A stretch of DNA of 64,000 nucleotides, from the NCBI GenBank assembly GCA_918026815.1, contig CAKJVC010000025.1, forward strand, positions 1 through 64,000. The letters are read 5' to 3'. Made by a program: the position numbers and the translations under genes. Shown here one piece after another: positions 1 through 10,104 of the stretch (positions within the stretch are counted from its first letter, which is position 1; each line of letters starts with the position of its first letter). Origin of the DNA: Chalara sp. BL73. Lineage: Eukaryota; Ascomycota; Leotiomycetes; Helotiales. The notes under the pieces are model-generated. The model saw nothing but the letters and a program-made list of their open reading frames with translations, had not been told where the DNA came from and did no database searches.

Positions 1-70
1 AAAATCTCGGATAAATGTTTTTACGCCCATTCAAAGCCCAACTCTACCAATATTCCCTCCTTCTCACTCC

Positions 71-1090
71 TTATTGGATTCTTGCACTTCTTGGTTCCGA
101 CACACGGCCAAAATTTGCCATTGCTGTCTCTGCCAACGCCAGCTCTTCTACAATGTTGTTGGAATAGCAGCACGTCATGATCTGCTCCATGACTTGGCGT
201 CGTCGGGGCTCAGTGCGAATGCTAGCGTTCATCTTCGGCAGGTACTGACCTGCGAAAAATGGGTCCATTACTATCGTGTCTGGGTCAGGGCGCTGCACAA
301 GAATCTTTTCAACCAATTTTCGGCCCTCCACCTGCACTGGACGGTCTGGATGCTGGCTGCCTGAACGAAAAAATAGCATCTTCATACTTCATAAAATTAG
401 CAGGAGTGATTTTCCGAGTTTAAATGTGCTTACATGATGATGCCAAGGCTCCATAAATCGACGCTCTTATCGTGGCCGCATCCATCACGCATCTCTGGCG
501 CCATATACTCATATGTTGATGGTACATCGAACATACGGTCGGCAGGTGATCTGAGGCGCGCTGCAAGCCCAACACCTGTTATTTTAATCCTCATGTTCGA
601 GTCTAGAAGTATATCCTGTGTCTGTAGACCTCGGTGCATAAGATGTGCTGTATTGTGAAGATATTTGACCCCCGGCGATTTGGATTCCAAATTCACGCGC
701 TTCGGGCGCGGTAAGATATTCTCGTGCTTGTATCATATCTTCCAACGTAGAATTTGGGCAAAAGTCCAGAACCATATACTCGAGGCCGTTGTAGGTGAGT
801 AGGCCGTGGAATTCTATAATGTTGGGGTGATGCAGGTCCAAAAGTATTGAGCTTTCATCAACATCCTTCTTCAATGCAACCTTGCGTCCGTTGTGCTCTT
901 GTCCTAGAACGACTGCTCTGTATCCCACAACTAAATGTCTCCTACTTCTTAATTCACCGTCAACGAGATAACGCCGATCCTGGCAACACTCGCATGATCG
1001 TTCATTTATGATGAAAGGGATCACGGAATTGTTTCGTTGTTTGGCGGGAATTGGGTTCAGGGCGCGCTGCTCTGTATTGGGTATCAGCAA
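71..1090 (-). pseudogene. Protein kinase-like gene, catalytically degenerate and frameshifted
   Basis: Three reverse-strand segments together give most of a Ser/Thr kinase fold: an N-lobe with VALKK (about 850-900), a hinge-like MVLDFCPNSTLEDM, the C-lobe YLHNTAHLMHRGLQTQDILL, then YMAPEM and DLWSLGII, and a tail with a plausible 47-nt intron at about 386-432 (GTAAGC...AG). The N-lobe and C-lobe segments are in different frames. Removing one G from the GGGGG run near 672-676 would join them. The catalytic HRD Asp is replaced (HRG) and the DFG position reads GVG, so even a repaired protein should be a pseudokinase. The glycine loop is also poor. The 5' end is unresolved because no ATG opens the N-lobe frame. 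Known: HRD and DFG aspartates are needed for phosphotransfer. Inferred: a decaying or pseudo-kinase gene of unknown subfamily. Confidence 0.6.
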
Positions 1091-1306
1091 TCTGAAGGCT
1101 ACGATAAATGCTCAAGACTGACCGTATTGCGGCTTTTGCTCTAGAGGGTATGTAATTGCCATGGTTGGATCTTGGAGAGGTGTTTTTGGAGGAGCAGAGT
1201 TTGAAGAAAAGCACCGCCTGTAGGTATTCTTCATTCTCGCGTCATCCAAAATATCGCGTTTGACGCTGTTGACCCAGCAACAAACCCTGTAAGTTGATAG
1301 CGTCAC

Positions 1307-1761
1307 GCGACTTTCGAGAGCCGACGCCTAACGTACCTGATAAGCAAGTGGTACAGATATGCGAGTGGTACAGTATCCCTGCAACCACCACTATTTTTGC
1401 TCTTTGAATTGCAATTATATCACAACCACTTAAAATATCAAATTACGGATTGAAATGATTGATTTATTGACGTTCTGGGCATGTACGAGCAGTGTGTTCT
1501 AGCGATTTACACATACTACACGTCGCTGGGGCACGTGTACGTACTAGAGCTACGTTTTTGATCAACTACTTGATATACAGCTGATATTGAAGCTGTAACT
1601 TGATTCAACTCTTTTGAACCTCTAAAACCTGTAAAACACCTCCTTTACGTACGAATGATTTCTTTTAGCTCTTTTTTTCTTGACCTTTTCATTTGCGGCC
1701 CGTAATTGTCGATTCTCAGCCGCAAGAAGCGTAGGATGGTGCATGGCCAATTGGCACCCTT
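1307..1761. other. Gene-free stretch
   Basis: I see no supported gene, RNA or repeat here. It is moderately AT-rich, stops occur in all frames, and it separates the kinase-like pseudogene from the first miniature element. Confidence 0.4.
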
Positions 1762-1763
1762 TA

Positions 1764-1934
1764 CAGTGAAATCTGGTTATATGGGATTCTGATATATGGG
1801 AAATCTCTATATATGGGAATAGAATTGCGGCACCGTCGAAATTTAGGTGTGTATATAGGAAAATCTCTATATTAGGGATATGGGAATAGATTGCCGAGAC
1901 TTTAGCGGCATTCCCATATACGGTAGGTGTTAAA
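1764..1934. mobile_element. Pogo-like miniature element (imperfect)
   Basis: The segment starts after a TA with CAGTGAAATCTGG and repeats short blocks of the form tatatgggaa on the left. The right side carries the reverse form (ttcccatata) and ends near another TA at about 1935. The same left end (CAGTGAAACCTGG followed by tatatcggaa blocks) occurs at 47,506. The element at 3462-4009 uses the same internal tatatggga blocks. Terminal CAG plus TA target sites are typical of Tc1/mariner-pogo elements. The right boundary is approximate. Confidence 0.5.
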
Positions 1935-1984
1935 GTAAAATAGCTGTATAGGATTAACTTCTATGTATAATATGTGTGTTCTTT

Positions 1985-2100
1985 CTTGTCGGTCGACTGC
2001 ATCTCACGGGTCGCCGGGCAGACTAGTGATTTCACTTAGTATGCTCGTTGGCGTCAGGTGTAAGATGTGTGTCGATTGTTGTGTTCTAAGCTACGTGTCG
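1985..2100 (+). repeat. Dispersed repeat, second copy at 60,651-60,750
   Basis: The stretch containing GGGCAGACTAGTGATTTCAC and the following cttagtatgctcgttg, then ttgttctaagctac, recurs almost base for base at about 60,651-60,750. The second copy is broken at ctaagcta by the tail of the LINE at the right edge of the window. Nature unknown. Confidence 0.6.
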
Positions 2101-2544
2101 CGAAGAGGCTTACGTAAGTAGGCCAAGGAGCTAGAAACATCTTCCCTCATTTACGGCTCATCGCTGTAGACAATATCATCATCTGTAACGCTCCAACAAG
2201 CCTGTATTTCCATCGCTGTGATACCCTCGCAGATCCTCCAATTGATTCCCTGCCCAATAGACCCTATTTCTGACACCGAAAGGGACCCACAACTCTTCAC
2301 GTGACTAGTTACATGCGTTCCAACATTTCTGTATACTGTTTGATAACGCCCCATAACTGCACTATACCTTCCAACCTAGCTCTGCCGTTTGCGTTGTTTT
2401 ATCGAGCCTAAGCTTTACGAAGAGCACAGCAGGTAGCCTTGGGTATTCAATTACTGTAAATCACGCTTGCTATCATTAATATTTAGGAGTATACCCACTT
2501 TTTACGCCTGATGGTCGTGCTGTATGGGGTCTGTCGATAACTAG

Positions 2545-2612
2545 CTCTATTCATGCTAGTGCGGGTAATTGTGGTGCCAAGATCTGGAACCTACAGTTTG
2601 TGGGGTGTGAAG
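2545..2612 (+). repeat. Degenerate half-copy of the foldback element at 32.3 kb
   Basis: Reads like the right arm of the foldback element at 32,288-32,483: shared blocks are catgctagtgcggg, gtaattgtgg, atctgga and gtggggtgtgaag. No matching left arm is seen nearby, so this is probably a solo arm or an eroded copy. Confidence 0.5.
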
Positions 2613-3072
2613 CGATTTACACGGTCGAGCACAAAGCTCTTATCCTGATTAATACCATCTCTTTATTCTAAACCTTCGCATTGTTAATGCTCCATTATTT
2701 AAGACCCCTGTTTCTGTGTCGTTTCGCCGTATATTTTTTATTACTGTAACAAATATGCTGGCGATTCCATTCTTCCTAGTATCTTTTGCGGTCCTAAAGC
2801 ACTTACAATTCTAAAACCCGTAGTCCTAGAGACTGTATTCTCCTGCCAAGTTGTGTTCTGGGAAGTCAATGTCCTAAGAAAGTATTTGTTCTCAGGTGGA
2901 GCCTGCTCCTGACACGAAATTTGCAAATACAAGAGAAAGATATAGTAATAAGCAAAGAATCTTAGCAAGCACCATTTCAAGAAGTCTATGATTCATAAAT
3001 TCCACCAAGATATCTGTCTGAACGCATATAAATTGAATCACGTGAACGCGAAGTTGTGGGTCCTTTCAGGAT

Positions 3073-3335
3073 TTTGAAGTAGAAAAGAGAGTCACGGGGC
3101 CTTCAGAGAGTATGGGGTAAACAAGTCAATTGCTGAAGGTTGTAGAACATGAACTACAGGAGAGAATCTCTCTGCTTATAGAGGTGTGATACCCACACGT
3201 GAGTACGACATACGACGTAACGCATACGTCAGTAGATTCATCATCGAATGCAAAAGTACCTATGCATCTTGCGCAATCATACCTAAAACTTCTCCAATAG
3301 GCTAGGTATGATCCTTAGACCTAACCTGTTCAACA
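3073..3335 (-). repeat. LTR remnant (same family as 32,860-33,120)
   Basis: The reverse complement matches the 32,860-33,120 LTR along most of its length: TGTTGAACAGG start, the gatcatacctagcc block, the run of cacgtgagtac-like inverted repeats, gagagattctctcctgtag, and the gagtcacggg end. Termini are TGTTGAA and a damaged TTCAACA. No target duplication is seen. Confidence 0.6.
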
Positions 3336-3461
3336 CAGGACCTATAACCTCGCGATACCGTAGCTTAGAATCAAAGAATCAACGAATACCAGAACCACAC
3401 CGGCAAGAGCGTAGTCAATAGCTACTACGCCTTTTGCTACGTGGTAGGTATTTCGACAGTA

Positions 3462-4009
3462 CAGTCGAAACTGTTTATATGAAACTCCTTATATGAAAAA
3501 CCTCTAGATATGGGAATGAAGGCCTGGAACAGTCGATTTTATAGTGGGTAGATGGGAAAACCTCTTTAAAAGCATATGGGAATGAAATACAAGCTTTTTG
3601 GTGCATTCCCATATAAGAATGTGGTGGGGCCTAAGTTCCTGTTCCCAGATTAGTTATTATATGATTGTCAACACCCCTTAATTGAACCAAAATACCTTTG
3701 TTTTGACCTTTTCTAAGCTTCATTATGCCTTATCGACGAGCTAGGAAACCAGTTATCCTAAGTGTACTAATCGAGGCACAGCCTAGAAGTCGAAGGCGTC
3801 GTAATCCTACAAATGAAGAGAAATATGGCCTTCGATATCTACGGAACCTGAATTGCAAGGCCGCAGACGATTTTGGTGTATATACCACTAGAAAATGCTT
3901 CTAGAATGCAATATAATCTTGCTTACATAAGACCTCTTTACATGGGAAACCCCTATATATGGGAATCAGGATTTGGAACCAAGCGTTCCCATATAAACAG
4001 TTTCGACTG
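3462..4009. mobile_element. Pogo-like deletion derivative with 20-bp TIRs and TA target duplication
   Basis: Perfect 20-bp terminal inverted repeats (CAGTCGAAACTGTTTATATG) lie inside TA duplications at 3460-3461 and 4010-4011. Internal tatatggga blocks link it to the elements at 1764 and 47,506. It contains a 59-codon reading frame (3725-3904) that looks like the start of a pogo-type transposase, so the element is best read as an internally deleted copy. Confidence 0.8.
3725..3904 (+). CDS. Truncated pogo-type transposase N-terminus, 59 aa
   Basis: An ATG frame inside the 548-bp element encodes a basic peptide beginning MPYRRARKPV, with an Arg-rich stretch (RSRRRR) and then a segment with the shape of a psq helix-turn-helix (KAADDFGVYTTRK) directly before a TAG. 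Pogo/Tigger transposases begin with such a psq HTH. The rest of the protein is absent. Whether it is translated is unknown; it could act only as a DNA-binding stub. Confidence 0.45.
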   Translation: MPYRRARKPVILSVLIEAQPRSRRRRNPTNEEKYGLRYLRNLNCKAADDFGVYTTRKCF

Positions 4010-4056
4010 TATTCAACATGCTGTAGGATACCGCGTCTAATCCCACGAGCATGGCG

Positions 4057-4275
4057 CATTCCCGCTTACTAAAGATTCACAGGCTGCTTGCTGCTCGACT
4101 AGCGTACCTGATGGACCGCTTAGCATAAAGGGCTAACAGCTTCGTCTTTTTAATGAATTCTACTTTGAAACTAGTGTTATATTGGCTTTACGCAGTAATA
4201 ACTCTAAAGAAACCCCCCACGATCTATCCTTATCCCAAGAACCTTAAATTGGCCTGGAGCTCAATAACTAAAACT
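4057..4275 (+). repeat. Dispersed repeat, copy A (copy B at 24,836-25,372)
   Basis: The sequence from cgcttactaaagattcacaggct through the tggcctggagctcaataacta block matches 24,836-24,883 joined to 25,174-25,372. Copy A is uninterrupted, whereas copy B carries a miniature element, so copy A shows the empty-site structure. The repeat's own nature is unknown. Confidence 0.7.
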
Positions 4276-4287
4276 CTTGTCTTCTTA

Positions 4288-4624
4288 TCAGTCTGTTCGC
4301 TCATGACTAGTATTCTCTAATCGAATGGCGCCGTTAGCACGCCGAGGACTATGCCCGTGTATGATTTGGGGAAGGAGCTCGATAATTTTGATAATTGCAT
4401 CGGAAGAATGATTGTTGGTAGCTCCAACTCGATTTTCAGGGTCCCCTAGCATAAAAATATAAGCAGTATAGAGAGAAATGTCGAAAGAGAGGTGTACCTG
4501 ATGGCATTCGCGAAGTACGTGCTGCAAGGGTAGCAAGAACTGCTGCGACGCCGAGAATTGTGGCCATGATGCCGAAGATAATCGCTACGATTTCGCTAGT
4601 AGAAAGTCCTGACTTAAACGTCAT
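4288..4624 (-). CDS. Small spliced membrane protein, 94 aa
   Basis: Exon 1 is complement(4498..4624) and exon 2 complement(4288..4445). The intron 4446-4497 has GTACAC at the donor and CTAG at the acceptor, and joining gives 95 codons with no frame break. The protein starts MTFKSGLSTSEIVAIIFG and has one strong transmembrane helix at about residues 12-35, followed by a short polar, probably cytosolic, tail rich in Arg, Asn and Ser. Short fungal membrane proteins of this shape are common and mostly uncharacterised. I do not recognise a family. The frame-consistent intron is the main evidence that it is a gene. Confidence 0.55.
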
Positions 4625-4956
4625 TATATACTTCTAAATAAAAACCATTAACTATTAAAGGGTAATACCCATCGACTTGTATTTGGCGAAATCACGTGAC
4701 TATGGATATCTTGATGGCTTATTATGCGTGCTCTTTGCGTGCTGAAGCTCGCGTTAAGCTTACACTACTCTAGATGGGATTTAGTCCAACTTCTAATGCA
4801 ATGGACAAAATCGAAGGTGTTAAGTGAGTGAATGATGGACCTAAAGATATACAAAGCAATTTCTTGATTCTGGTGAGTGACCATGATCATATAAATATGG
4901 TTTTGCCCTCCTTGAAGCTTATGGTTTGGGGGCAGACAAAAACCCCCCCAGGTGGA

Positions 4957-5284
4957 TCACTGACAGGGGGGTTGACAGGGTTGAATTGCGGAGAAATCTT
5001 CAAGAGCCCCCCTGTAGAAAGCTCGATTCTGCCGCCAATCATAAGATTTGGTGGGGACCTCACTGAAAAAAATGGTGTTTATTGTAACCGAAGCCGTGCG
5101 CTTGAGCAAAAGCAAAACGCTCATTATACGAATTGAATTCACCTTGCGGAGGAAGAGATAAAAGTTCGACAATAGAAGCCGTAGAATCGATGCTGGGAGC
5201 TTCCAGGGAGGGCAAATTTACAGTGGCAGATGCAGTCGATGCCATTTGAGAGAGGCGACAGCAAGGTAGCGACGACGAGGTCAA
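4957..5284 (-). pseudogene. Possible FAR1-like/MULE N-terminal remnant
   Basis: The reverse strand reads a Ser/Thr-rich start, then PPQGEFNSYNERFAFAQAHG, which has the shape of the start of the FAR1-like DNA-binding region found in fungal Mutator-like transposases. The frame is lost within 20 codons of this and no downstream transposase follows. Evidence is only this short pattern. Confidence 0.25.
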
Positions 5285-5289
5285 TATGA

Positions 5290-6132
5290 TATCAATCAGT
5301 TATGATACCAAGGGTTACATACAAATTTGAGTGGTCCTTTTTCTGACCGCCTTCATTCTACAAGGGTTCTCCTGAATCGCACCCCGACGAAACAGTACTG
5401 CAAATAGGCTGTACCCTAGTAAAAGAAACGCTCAGCTTTATCTTGAAACCACTGACAACCTGGGGAGTTGTTTCTTTACGTACATAGGGTGATTTTACTT
5501 GGCACACACATATACGCAAAATTGGATGCGCCCGCACTGTTTGCCAGGATTGTGCATTAACGGTCCAAACTTCCACTTGGCGGTTTTCCTCTGGCGGAAT
5601 TGGGCGCTGAGGCTGGTGCATCTGGGTGCATCTGGGCCACGTCAATTTAACACTCAGCCAGAAACCAGGATTCTCATAGCCCGAAACGGTATCCCAGGAC
5701 TTGCGTTAAGCCGACATCCTCCGTCATCCCATTCATCATCCTTCTATAGGCCTTCCATTCTTGACGCCAAGCCCTGACCTCATCCTGCTAGACCGCGTCA
5801 GCATTGCTAAGTTACAGCTATCCTGTTTTTCGCTTTTCCGTACAGTCAGGAAGTGGGGCTCTCGTTTGCTGCTCGGAGGAACGGTATATATATGTCGGCT
5901 GCCTGCCTCTGCGTTGGTTTTTATAATTTCGACGTGAAATTCTTCGTGATTTTGCGGTCGAGCGGTCACGCTCGGCTTGTGCTTCCAGGGGCGGAGTGAA
6001 GCACTTCTCGCTGGGGAACTGAGAATTGGTATACTTGAGAACTGCAAGTAGAAAGCAGAGCAGCTATCTCTTCGACTGTATAATGCCACCTTAGGGACGT
6101 GCGCAACCGTGCTCAAAATGAGGCTTTTCGTC
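5290..6132. other. Gene-free stretch
   Basis: Open frames exist (5736-6116 reverse, 5499-5777 forward) but lack a usable ATG or a recognisable pattern. I see no supported feature before the Fot element. Confidence 0.4.
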
Positions 6133-6215
6133 TAACGTATTCCACAAGCGAGCGGTCCACCCAAGCGAGCGGTCCACCCCAACCAAAAAGCGCGACCTAT
6201 AATCTTTAATATACA

Positions 6216-7865
6216 ATGCAACAACCATCTTCTCTTCAATTACCTCATAAAGAGGGTAAAATATCTCTTGCTATAAATGCTATCAATCACGGCCAATTTC
6301 AAAGCGGACGAAGCGCAATAAAGACGTACGACGCGGTGCGAACGACGCTCCGACGACGACGCGCCGGAATCCGTCCGCGACGCGATTGCACGCCCAATTC
6401 GAGAAAGCTTACAGAGCTAGAAGAATCAGTTATTATTCAACATATCCTAGACCTAGATTCACGAGGGTTTTCGCCCCGATTAAGTGCCGTGGAAAATATG
6501 GCCAATAACCTTCTCCGGGCTCGCAGTGGAGGCAAGGTTGGCAAGAATTGGGCAGGGAACTTTGTCAAGCGCTCTCCAGAGCTTAAAACACGATTCAATC
6601 GCAAGTACGACTACCAGAGAGCCAAGAACGAAGATCCAAAGGTTATCCGGAAGTGGTTTAGACTCGTACAGAATACTATCGCTAAGTACGGTATCCACGA
6701 AGACGACATCTTTAATTTCGACGAAACAGGCTTTATGATGGGCATCGCTTCCACGGCAAAGGTTATTACGGCCTCAGAGCGACGCTATCGACCTAAAATG
6801 GTACAGCCAGGAAATCGCGAATGGGTTACAGTGATCCAGGGAATCAACGCGCAAGGCTGGGCCATTCCCCCTTTCGTAATCTTCGCTGGACAATACCATC
6901 TCTCAGCATGGTACAGCGAAGAAATACCAGGTGATTGGGTTCTCAGTGTAAGCGAAAACGGCTGGACGACAAATGAGCTTGGTTTTGAATGGCTTCAGCA
7001 CTTTGAGAAGCACACAAAGAGGCGTACAAAGGGCACATATCGTCTCCTTGTCATTGATGGCCACGAGAGCCACCACTCGCTTCAATTCCAGGATTTCTGC
7101 AAAGAAAACAATATTATTACACTCTGTATGCCTCCACATGCGTCTCATTTCCTTCAGCCACTTGATGTAGGCTGCTTTGCGCCTCTTAAAAAGGCGTACG
7201 GCGGCCAGATTGAGGACTTGATCCGGAGCGGCATTAACCACATTACTAAACTTGAGTTCCTACCAGCATTTCGAGCAGCATTTGAAGCCTCTTTTACTAA
7301 AAGCAATATGCAAGGAGGCTTTCGAGGTGCAGGGCTCGTTCCGTACGATCCAGAGGCTGTAATTTCAAAACTTGATATTCAATTCAGGACTCCAACACCC
7401 CCTATCGCAGAAGACGTTCCCTGGGAGCCGAAAACACCAAGCAACTCTCTTGAATTAACCTCGCAAACGGAGCTAATTAAAGTTAAAATTGCACGCCATC
7501 AAAACAGCTCTCCTACAGCCATCAATACAGCAGTTGATCAGGTCCTCAAGGGCGCGCACAAAATAGCTCATCAGCTCGCGATTCTTCAGGCGGAAAATGC
7601 TGCTCTTCACAAGGCTAACGAACTTGTAACACAGCGAAAACATCGCCAAAAAAAGCGAATTCAGCAGCGAGGGTCTCTTACAGTTCAAGACGGCCTAAAT
7701 TTAATTGATCAATCGGACATTAATACCCAAATTTTGGAGGATATGCGTCAAAGTAGTAATAGTTCACATGCGACTGTGGGACGTCAAAGGCGATGTGGAC
7801 GCTGCCGCGAGCCAGGACATCGCATTACAACATGTTCCCTAGGTCCTCAAGACATTGTAGATTAA
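6216..7865 (+). CDS. Fot1/pogo-type DDE transposase, 549 aa, intact
   Basis: Cut-and-paste transposase acting on the element's own termini in the nucleus. Order of domains: psq-like helix-turn-helix at about residues 11-55 (KEGKISLAINAI...), a CENP-B/Tc5-type second HTH at about 65-150, a DDE_1 catalytic core with D169 (FNFDETGF), D281 (VIDGHESH) and D317 (LQPLDVGCF), giving 35 residues between the last two (DD35D, as in Fot1), then a coiled-coil-like segment at about 455-490. A C-terminal CCHC zinc knuckle follows at C527, C530, H535 and C540 (CGRCREPGHRITTC). The frame is uninterrupted and the protein is identical to that of copy 2, so it may be active. The ATG at 6216 lies about 80 bp inside the left terminus, as expected for this compact family. 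Confidence 0.95.
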   Translation: MQQPSSLQLPHKEGKISLAINAINHGQFQSGRSAIKTYDAVRTTLRRRRAGIRPRRDCTPNSRKLTELEESVIIQHILDLDSRGFSPRLSAVENMANNLLRARSGGKVGKNWAGNFVKRSPELKTRFNRKYDYQRAKNEDPKVIRKWFRLVQNTIAKYGIHEDDIFNFDETGFMMGIASTAKVITASERRYRPKMVQPGNREWVTVIQGINAQGWAIPPFVIFAGQYHLSAWYSEEIPGDWVLSVSENGWTTNELGFEWLQHFEKHTKRRTKGTYRLLVIDGHESHHSLQFQDFCKENNIITLCMPPHASHFLQPLDVGCFAPLKKAYGGQIEDLIRSGINHITKLEFLPAFRAAFEASFTKSNMQGGFRGAGLVPYDPEAVISKLDIQFRTPTPPIAEDVPWEPKTPSNSLELTSQTELIKVKIARHQNSSPTAINTAVDQVLKGAHKIAHQLAILQAENAALHKANELVTQRKHRQKKRIQQRGSLTVQDGLNLIDQSDINTQILEDMRQSSNSSHATVGRQRRCGRCREPGHRITTCSLGPQDIVD

Positions 7866-7941
7866 TTATTTTTATTAGAATTAAATTCCTCAAGGCGTTG
7901 TAGAAATATATGTATTTAAAGTGGCTAGGTAGAGCTAAGGT

Positions 7942-7999
7942 GGACCGCTCGCTTGGGTGGACCGCTCGCTTGGGTGGACCGCTCGCTTGTGGAATACGT
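7942..7999 (+). repeat. Expanded right terminus of Fot copy 1 (three repeat units)
   Basis: Three tandem GGTGGACCGCTCGCTTG-type units precede GTGGAATACGT at the right end. The left end, and both ends of copies 2 and 3, have two. A one-unit slip or unequal exchange in the terminal repeat is the simplest reading. Confidence 0.85.
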
Positions 8000-8198
8000 T
8001 AAAGGTAAGGATTTAAAAAAGAGGGGAACAAGGGAGAAAAAATCTTCTAAAACAGAAGGGAAGAGGCTCATCGACCCCACCACCAGTGCCGTAGCTGCTG
8101 CGAGTAAGAAACACTCGTGGCAACAGGGATCCAACAAGGAGCCACAAGCCTAAAACTGGTCCTGGGCCAAGCTATTGGAAGCGCGCCGATGGATATCG

Positions 8199-8402
8199 AA
8201 TGTTCGATGACGAACTAGTGCAGCTCCCACAATTGCCCGTAAATGGTATGTCTACCTTCTATCTCGAAATTGGCCATATTAATGAGCACTGCTACTAAAA
8301 CTCTTAATTTTTGTTATTGCATGCCATTCTCTCTATTAACTGAAAGGAATCGTCCCCAAATTCGTCCATGTCTTTCCCATCTCTGAGATCTGGCATGCTT
8401 GA
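8199..8402 (+). pseudogene. Possible two-exon gene fragment next to the Fot insertion
   Basis: A frame reading GPSYWKRADGYRMFDDELVQ and on to LPVNG ends at a GTATGT donor (8246). A 101-nt intron with an AAAG acceptor at 8346 leads into IVPKFVHVFPISEIWHA and a stop at 8402. Phases match. The upstream frame has a stop near 8095 and no ATG before 8199, so either the start is M in MFDDEL or the 5' exons were lost, perhaps when Fot copy 1 inserted 200 bp upstream. Family not recognised. Confidence 0.3.
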
Positions 8403-8632
8403 CCTGATACTCCAGGCCATGGCCGCAGTAGCCATTCATCAAACAGCGCCTTTATCGCTAGCCATTCCCCCATCTTCTACATAGAGGGCTCCAATCTTAG
8501 TCGCTATGCCGTCTTGATAATAGGCGACCAGGACAAATCAGCAGCGTCGCATTCGAAGCGGAACAAAGAAGACAAATATACTTCAGGACCGGGCAGATTG
8601 CCAACCTTAACGTACATGTCCACCGAGGATGC

Positions 8633-9127
8633 CTATTTCCTGTCCTCCGTAATATAGCATGCTCCCTGTTTGCTCTCGTCCATCCCCAAGTTTCTAATGT
8701 GGATCGAGGCACCTGAAGAAGCTGAACCATGGTCCGGCAGAGTGTTTGACATATCAACCTGCTCATTCGGTCTGCGACTTTGTCCCTTTAGTCTGCTGCA
8801 GATAGGTGTTGTCGTCTTTGTTTCAAGGCGAGATGAGGATGAAGGGTCTGCAATAGCCAGGGGAGCATGTTCGAGGTGCGTTTGCATTTGTTGTCGCTTC
8901 AGCTGTTCCTCACGTCGCTGCCGGCGTTCGGCATCGATAGATTGCTTTGCTAAGTAATATGCGCCACCCCCAGCAATACACAGGCTACCCCAGCCCACCC
9001 TAAGCCGGTTAGGCGTAGGTATTCTCAAAGCCGCAGGGCTGGAACATACCAGAAAGATCTGACCTGTTGAAAGGTAAGTAAAAAAATGGTGATCTTAATC
9101 AGATGTCCGGGGGCTTACTGTATTCAT
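8633..9127 (-). CDS. DUF4748-like small membrane protein, 144 aa
   Basis: Exon 1 is complement(9119..9127), ATGAATACA. The 60-nt intron 9059-9118 runs GTAAGC...TCAG. Exon 2 is complement(8633..9058). The joined frame is open. The core LRVGWGSLCIAGGGAYYLAK followed by a charged helix (DAERRQRREEQLKRQQ) matches the pattern of the fungal DUF4748 family: one glycine-rich membrane helix with a conserved Y-x-A-K end. Such proteins are predicted to be mitochondrial; function is unknown. The tail after residue about 60 is low-complexity and polar. The tiny first exon is my inference; without it the frame has no ATG before the helix. Confidence 0.6.
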
Positions 9128-9713
9128 AACGGACAACCGTCAGCTATTGTATAGGTAATGTGGACGGATATTGAGGATGGTGCAGTGCACAGTAGAGATG
9201 TCTAGGAAGTGTGCTGCCGCGCCTGAGCGGCGACGGCACTTATAAGATTTAAACCTGCCTGAACCACTAACCTAATTTGGGTCCTCTCCGGCGAGGGCCA
9301 TTGTGAGTGACAGATCAACAGGCCTTGAAACAGCCACATTCTGATCTTCACTAAATAAATCTTCGCCCTCGAGAAAATGGCGCATTACAGTGGGCACGTG
9401 CAAGGCGCCAGACCGCGATTTCGCTCCGAACGGCGCCGAACAAATAAGGACAGCCAACTCGTGTTGAATTGAGATTTCTTTCGCCCCAAGCCTCACCATC
9501 GCTTTGGCTTTACATATCAGTAAGTTGTCACTCGCTGGAATTGGTGGCCTCTATCTATGCTTACCATTCCTTTACAGGTCTGACTCCCGTCACACCAACC
9601 TCCCCTCAACGGCGGTAGTTCAGAGGTTACCGCCACTCGGAATCGTCAGCTCTGCAACACGCTGACCAGCAAGTTACCGCACGCATAATCCAACGTGCTT
9701 TTGACCCGCAACC

Positions 9714-9938
9714 ATGATCGTTACGCGCCGATTCTCCTTCACCAACTTCGCTATTGCCACTTCCGCTCTATGTTTCCAAGTATTTGTATTGTATCCATGG
9801 CACAAACGGTTAGATGAAGATTTTGCGGAGCTGAGGAAGGAGCATATAAGACTTATGCAAGGAGGCGAGAAAGCTCGTCTGGTTGAGCTCAAGGAGATAA
9901 GGGAGGGTCTTAGCATTTTGAAGAGAAAGACGGGCTGA
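9714..9938 (+). CDS. Small one-helix protein, 74 aa
   Basis: A compact ATG frame encodes an N-terminal basic segment (MIVTRRFSFTNF), one transmembrane helix at about residues 12-29, then a charged amphipathic helix (RLDEDFAELRKEHIRLMQGG...) of coiled-coil type to the end. This architecture fits small inner mitochondrial membrane or assembly-factor proteins of fungi, but I do not recognise a named family. It lies 587 bp from the DUF4748 start in divergent orientation, so the two may share the 9128-9713 promoter region, which holds no other supported gene. Confidence 0.5.
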   Translation: MIVTRRFSFTNFAIATSALCFQVFVLYPWHKRLDEDFAELRKEHIRLMQGGEKARLVELKEIREGLSILKRKTG

Positions 9939-10104
9939 GGTGGTTATGGTCTTGTCCACGATCCGTTAGTTGGGTTATTATTCATGGGGTCTTCTAGAGT
10001 AGATCTTTTCATGGAAAACGCTACGCCGAGATGTTCAGGAAACGGCACGATAGACACCTATTATAAAGATATACTGTCCTAGACTAGACTTTGTATCAAA
10101 CAGA

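Larger units (their letters stand above)
6135..7999 (+). mobile_element. Fot1/pogo-family DNA transposon, copy 1
   Basis: 1865-bp element between TA duplications (6133-6134, 8000-8001). Inverted termini read ACGTATTCCAC followed by repeated units AAGCGAGCGGTCCACCC. The left end has two units and the right end three (7942-7990), unlike copies 2 and 3, which have two at each end. It carries an intact 549-aa transposase. Other copies are at 22,838-24,685 (reverse) and 58,712-60,558. Confidence 0.95.

Noticed and set aside
2741..2980. 79-aa reverse frame with a hydrophobic start (possible secreted protein)
   Set aside because: The frame has no ATG at its start (TTG only) and no intron supporting one.
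4828..5136. 102-aa forward frame
   Set aside because: No pattern; overlaps the FAR1-like remnant on the other strand.
8022..8153. Lys-rich frame directly after Fot copy 1
   Set aside because: Starts inside the Fot terminal repeat and has no conserved pattern.
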